Shown here piece after piece: positions 4,931-8,192 of a stretch of 8,192 nt of DNA. Source of the stretch: Caldifarciminota bacterium (GTDB lineage Bacteria; WOR-3; Hydrothermia; UBA1063; CAJXJZ01). The stretch is from assembly GCA_027073945.1 (NCBI GenBank), contig JALTEL010000298.1, positions 1-8,192 on the forward strand, given 5' to 3'. The first letter of the stretch is position 1. Every line of letters begins with the position of its first letter. The notes under the pieces are model-generated. The model saw only the letters and a program-made list of their open reading frames with translations. It was not told the DNA's origin and made no database searches. Both the position numbers and the translations under genes were made by a program.

Positions 4931-5575
4931 ATGGGACTGCTTTCAGATAATGATAAAAAGCAGATAAAACAGATGTTCGAATCAGGAATGAAAGACGATG
5001 TAGAAATTACATTTTTCACATCTACAAATAGCTGCGATTACTGTGCAGATACTCAGATGATCTTGACAGAGGTTGCTTCTCTTGATCCAAGAATCAAGCT
5101 ACAGGTAAAAGATTTTGAAAAAGAAAGAGAGGTTGCGGAAAAATTACATATAGATAAGGTTCCCGGTATTTCCGTGGGCAAGCACGATAAGGATTTTGGC
5201 ATAAGATACTATGGCATACCTTCGGGATATGAATTTTCAACAATACTCGAGGATATAATACATGTATCAAAGGGAGAGTCGGATTTGAATCAAAGGACAT
5301 TATCCCAGATTGCCAATCTTAAAAATCCTATAGCTATAAAAGTGTTTATTACACCAACCTGTCCATATTGTCCAAGAGCGGCAATACTCTCTCACAAGCT
5401 TGCACTTGCTTCTCCTCTGATATCTGCAGAGGTTGTTGAAGCAATAGAGTTCCCCACTCTTTCTAACAAATACGGTGTGCAGGCCGTACCCAAGATAGTT
5501 GCCAATGATAAAGTGGAATTTGAAGGTGCACTACCTGAAGACGATTTTGTGCCAAGAATAATGCAGGCAGGTTAA
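4931..5575 (+). CDS. Glutaredoxin/PDO-type protein disulfide oxidoreductase, two thioredoxin folds
   Basis: This 214-aa cytoplasmic protein has two tandem thioredoxin folds, the layout and length of the PDO family (typically about 215-230 aa). The first fold has active site CDYC (35-38) and a cis-proline loop KVPGI (Pro78). The second has CPYC (144-147), the glutaredoxin-like motif, and the loop AVPKIV (Pro187). Both CXXC sites are intact. PDOs reduce, oxidise or isomerise protein disulfides and accept electrons from a thioredoxin-reductase-like enzyme; no such reductase gene is in the window. They are typical of thermophilic archaea and bacteria. GGAGG at 4921-4925 precedes ATG 4931 by 5 nt. 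The gene ends 4 nt before tldD, so the two are co-transcribed. There is no signal peptide. Confidence 0.93.
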   Translation: MGLLSDNDKKQIKQMFESGMKDDVEITFFTSTNSCDYCADTQMILTEVASLDPRIKLQVKDFEKEREVAEKLHIDKVPGISVGKHDKDFGIRYYGIPSGYEFSTILEDIIHVSKGESDLNQRTLSQIANLKNPIAIKVFITPTCPYCPRAAILSHKLALASPLISAEVVEAIEFPTLSNKYGVQAVPKIVANDKVEFEGALPEDDFVPRIMQAG

Positions 5576-5579
5576 CTAT

Positions 5580-6947
5580 ATGCAGGAGTATTTGCAAAAA
5601 ATATTGTCTTTTATCAATTCCGAATATGCCGATATTCGTTACGAAACAATAAAAAATACGGAAGTTACTTTTATAGGCAACGAACTGGAGAAAGCTGGCA
5701 CAACCGTTAAAAAGGGTGGTGGTATACGGGTATTCCACAAAGGAAGCATCGGGTTTTCTACATTTACCAGAATAGAGGACGGAGAAAAAGCTGCCAGACA
5801 TGCGGAACACCTTGCAAGAGTTTCCAGTCCCACTCAAAGCTCTCATCTTGCAGAAGCAAAACGGATAACAGGCGAATTTTTACCGCAAATAAACCGGGAC
5901 CCAAGAAAGATACCACTTGAGGAAAAGGTTGAATTAACTCGCAAATACAATGATATTATTCTCAAAGAAAAGCAATTCATAACATCCTCTTCTGTTAGCT
6001 ATAAAGAACAGGAAATAACACATTACTTCATATCCAATTCCGGAAGTTTTGTAAAAGAAGTGCGTGTCCATACGGGTATATCCATAAGAGCGGTATCATC
6101 CGATGGCGCCAATATTCAGACGGCACATAAAACATTTGGAGACCAACGCGGATACAATACCGTTACAGATAGAGAAGCGGATGTAGAAGCAACCGTAAAG
6201 GATGCAATTGAACTTTTAAAGGCGGAAAAGGTAACGGGCGGGCTCTACACTGTGGTCATGAACCCTGAGCTGGCAGGAGTTTTCATTCATGAAGCATTCG
6301 GACACCTTTCTGAATCGGACCATATATACAGAAATGAAAAACTCAAGAAAATGATGAAAAAGGGTAAAAAATTCGGAATACCTGAACTATCAGTTGTCGA
6401 TGATGGGACATTAAAAGGAGAGCGCGGATATATAGCTGTTGACGATGACGGTGTGCCTTCGCAGAGAACATATCTCATAAAAGATGGTGAATTGGTGGGT
6501 AGACTTCATTCAAGACACACAGCTTACCTGATGGGAGAACAGCCAACAGGTAATGCAAGGGCACTGGATTTTTCCTTCAGCCCCATAGTCAGGATGACAA
6601 ATACGTTCATACTGCCGGGAAAAGCCTCATTTGAAGAGATAATAGGCAGTATAAAAAATGGTATCTATGCGGTTAATGCGCTTGGAGGCCAGACAGAATT
6701 GGAAATGTTCACTTTTTCTTCGCTAAAGGGTTATGAAATAAAAAACGGAAAAATAGGCAAAATGTTGCGGGATATTATACTTACCGGAAATGTTTTCGAA
6801 ACTCTGCACAATATCGAAAGCATTGGAAACGACCTTAAGTTATTTGGAGGTACAGGCGGATGCGGAAAAGCAGGCCAATTTCCACTTCCTGTATCTGATG
6901 GAGCGCCCCATATAAAAATCAAAAATCTCGTGGTTGGAGGTAAATGA
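5580..6947 (+). CDS. tldD: TldD metalloprotease subunit
   Basis: The 455-aa protein is a full-length PmbA/TldA-family peptidase. The catalytic HEAFGHLSESD motif (His237, Glu238, His242; HExxxH type) and the C-terminal GGTGGCGKAGQ segment with Cys428 match the zinc ligands described for TldD. The family motif GNAR(A)LDFS is also present. In E. coli TldD and TldE form a heteromeric protease that trims unfolded peptides, matures microcin B17 and degrades the CcdA antitoxin. The structure places peptides in a narrow channel inside the dimer. The gene starts 4 nt after PDO and shares TGATG with tldE. No signal peptide is present, so it is cytoplasmic. No toxin, antitoxin or RiPP precursor gene is visible nearby, so its substrate here is open. 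Confidence 0.95.
   Translation: MQEYLQKILSFINSEYADIRYETIKNTEVTFIGNELEKAGTTVKKGGGIRVFHKGSIGFSTFTRIEDGEKAARHAEHLARVSSPTQSSHLAEAKRITGEFLPQINRDPRKIPLEEKVELTRKYNDIILKEKQFITSSSVSYKEQEITHYFISNSGSFVKEVRVHTGISIRAVSSDGANIQTAHKTFGDQRGYNTVTDREADVEATVKDAIELLKAEKVTGGLYTVVMNPELAGVFIHEAFGHLSESDHIYRNEKLKKMMKKGKKFGIPELSVVDDGTLKGERGYIAVDDDGVPSQRTYLIKDGELVGRLHSRHTAYLMGEQPTGNARALDFSFSPIVRMTNTFILPGKASFEEIIGSIKNGIYAVNALGGQTELEMFTFSSLKGYEIKNGKIGKMLRDIILTGNVFETLHNIESIGNDLKLFGGTGGCGKAGQFPLPVSDGAPHIKIKNLVVGGK
6936..6940 (+). promoter_or_regulatory. Shine-Dalgarno GGAGG deciding the tldE start
   Basis: GGAGG lies 6 nt before ATG 6947 but only 3 nt before the adjacent in-frame ATG 6944, so 6947 is the likelier start. 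Confidence 0.75.
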
Positions 6948-8192
6948 TGAAAAAAATACTCAGGATCCTTCAAAAAAGGAATATAAAAACCTATGAGATA
7001 TTTTACCAGAAAAGAAATTCATATGATATTTCCTTTGAGCAAAATGAATTAAATTCCTTACAATACAAAGATATTTCCGGTATTGGACTCCGTTTGTTCA
7101 TAGACGGAAAGCAGGGATTTTCATATACAAATGATCTCAAGAATCTTGAAGAACTCGTTGATAACGCTACTGAATCTGCAAAATTTGGAAAAAAGATAAA
7201 ATATGAACTGCCTGGTGAAAATGGTAAACATCCGGAACTTGATATATTTGAGGATGCATATTGGGATGAAAAGGCATGGATAAACAAAGGCAAAGAGATC
7301 CTAAAAGAAATAAAATCAAAAAGTAAAGAAGTAAAAATAGATCTATCATTCACAAAATCTCTGGATGATGTTGAGCTTGTCAACTCCCACGGCCTGGAGA
7401 AAAAATACAGAAAAAGCGCTTATAGATTTGTCATCTCCGGTCTTGCAATTCTTCAGTCCGGCTTCACATGGGTATTTGATATAAAAAGTTCAACACACCC
7501 ATTTGAGGATATAGATAACGAAGTACAATCAATTTTAGAGACACTTGAAAAGGCAGGACAGACGAGTTCAATTAAAACAGGCAAGTATCCTGTAATATTC
7601 TCTCCCAAAGCCCTTTTTACAATAGTAAGAGCTATCTCCCTGGGAATAAACGGAAAATACGTTCAAAAAGGGATTTCCCCATTAAAAGACAAATTGGGGA
7701 AACCAATCCTTTCGGATAAACTCAGTATAATTGACAACCCATTCAATAACACACTCACAGGTGCAAAACCATTTGATGGAGAGGGCATCCCAACCAAAAT
7801 TTTACCTATAATTGAAAACGGCACGCTTGTAAATTTTGTACACACTATTGAAACTGCAAGTGCTCGCAATGTTTCTCCTACCGGTAATGCCCAGAGAGAT
7901 TATGAATCTCTGCCCACGCCCGGCGCCAACAACTTTTCGATTAAACACGGCGAAAAAAAATTAGACGATATGGTGTTTGACATAGACAGAGGTTTATATA
8001 TCGAAGATGTGATAGGAGGCGGTCAATCTAACATACTGGCCGGTGATTATTCTGTGAATGTAGGACTCGGATTTCTCATTGAAGATGGAGAAATAGCGGG
8101 AAGAGTGAAAAATACCATGATTTCAGGCAACATATACGAGGATTTTAAACATATTATCGATATATCACAAGAAAACAAAAGCATGGAGAACC
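6947..8192 (+). CDS. tldE: TldE/PmbA, partner subunit of TldD (3' end outside window)
   Basis: The visible 415 residues belong to the PmbA/TldE branch: the HExxxH motif of TldD is absent, as expected for the non-catalytic partner. Typical features include the central SGLAILQSG region, the PTGNAQRDYESLP block with PGANNF, and the near-C-terminal block GGGQSNILAGDYSVNVGLGFLIEDGEIAG followed by NTMISGNIYED. E. coli PmbA is about 450 aa, so roughly 20-40 residues lie beyond the right edge. The start at 6947 overlaps the tldD stop by 1 bp (TGATG), implying coupled, equimolar synthesis with TldD. The subunit supports formation of the peptide channel in the heteromer. Confidence 0.92.
   Translation, partial: MKKILRILQKRNIKTYEIFYQKRNSYDISFEQNELNSLQYKDISGIGLRLFIDGKQGFSYTNDLKNLEELVDNATESAKFGKKIKYELPGENGKHPELDIFEDAYWDEKAWINKGKEILKEIKSKSKEVKIDLSFTKSLDDVELVNSHGLEKKYRKSAYRFVISGLAILQSGFTWVFDIKSSTHPFEDIDNEVQSILETLEKAGQTSSIKTGKYPVIFSPKALFTIVRAISLGINGKYVQKGISPLKDKLGKPILSDKLSIIDNPFNNTLTGAKPFDGEGIPTKILPIIENGTLVNFVHTIETASARNVSPTGNAQRDYESLPTPGANNFSIKHGEKKLDDMVFDIDRGLYIEDVIGGGQSNILAGDYSVNVGLGFLIEDGEIAGRVKNTMISGNIYEDFKHIIDISQENKSMEN

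Overview
The window looks like chromosomal DNA from an uncultured, AT-rich, probably thermophilic or anaerobic bacterium with a diderm-type, lipoprotein-rich envelope. The reasons are heavy use of ATA (Ile) and AGA/AGG (Arg) codons, a two-domain protein disulfide oxidoreductase (PDO) of the kind common in thermophiles, an archaeal-flavoured phosphohexomutase, and several lipobox signal peptides. Candidate phyla of the WOR-3 type would fit, but this is a guess. No phage, IS element or CRISPR array was seen.

Left part, minus strand (about 1-3901, read right to left): a compact run of five overlapping or nearly abutting genes. First is an FnIII-domain lipoprotein, then a FecR/DUF6600-like protein with a Trp/Tyr/Gly-rich repeat domain and a basic disordered tail. 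Next come a 79-residue secreted Lys/His-rich protein, an Ig-like (Big_7-type) lipoprotein and a 120-residue cytoplasmic-looking protein. The first four carry export signals, so this looks like an envelope or surface-assembly operon. It is followed by tRNA-Thr(CGU), which has its own probable promoter, and 12 nt further on by the start of a phosphohexomutase that runs off the left edge.

Middle (3902-4036): a 135-bp divergent intergenic region with a 7-3-7 palindrome, a sigma-54-like element facing left and a -10-like element facing right that would give a nearly leaderless transcript.

Right part, plus strand (4037-8192): a lipoprotein with a single-HKD phospholipase D/nuclease domain joined to an OB-fold-like C-terminal domain. 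After a strong sigma-70-type promoter at 4861-4889 comes a tight operon of PDO, TldD (metalloprotease subunit) and TldE/PmbA (partner subunit, cut by the right edge). PDO would act on cytoplasmic disulfides, and TldD/TldE would form a heteromeric protease for small or unfolded peptides.

Points most worth a second look are the envelope operon as a unit, a perfect 15-bp hairpin inside the signal-peptide codons of the 79-residue gene, a 53-bp gene overlap at an A8 tract, the lipoprotein PLD-OB fusion, and the PDO-TldD-TldE linkage.
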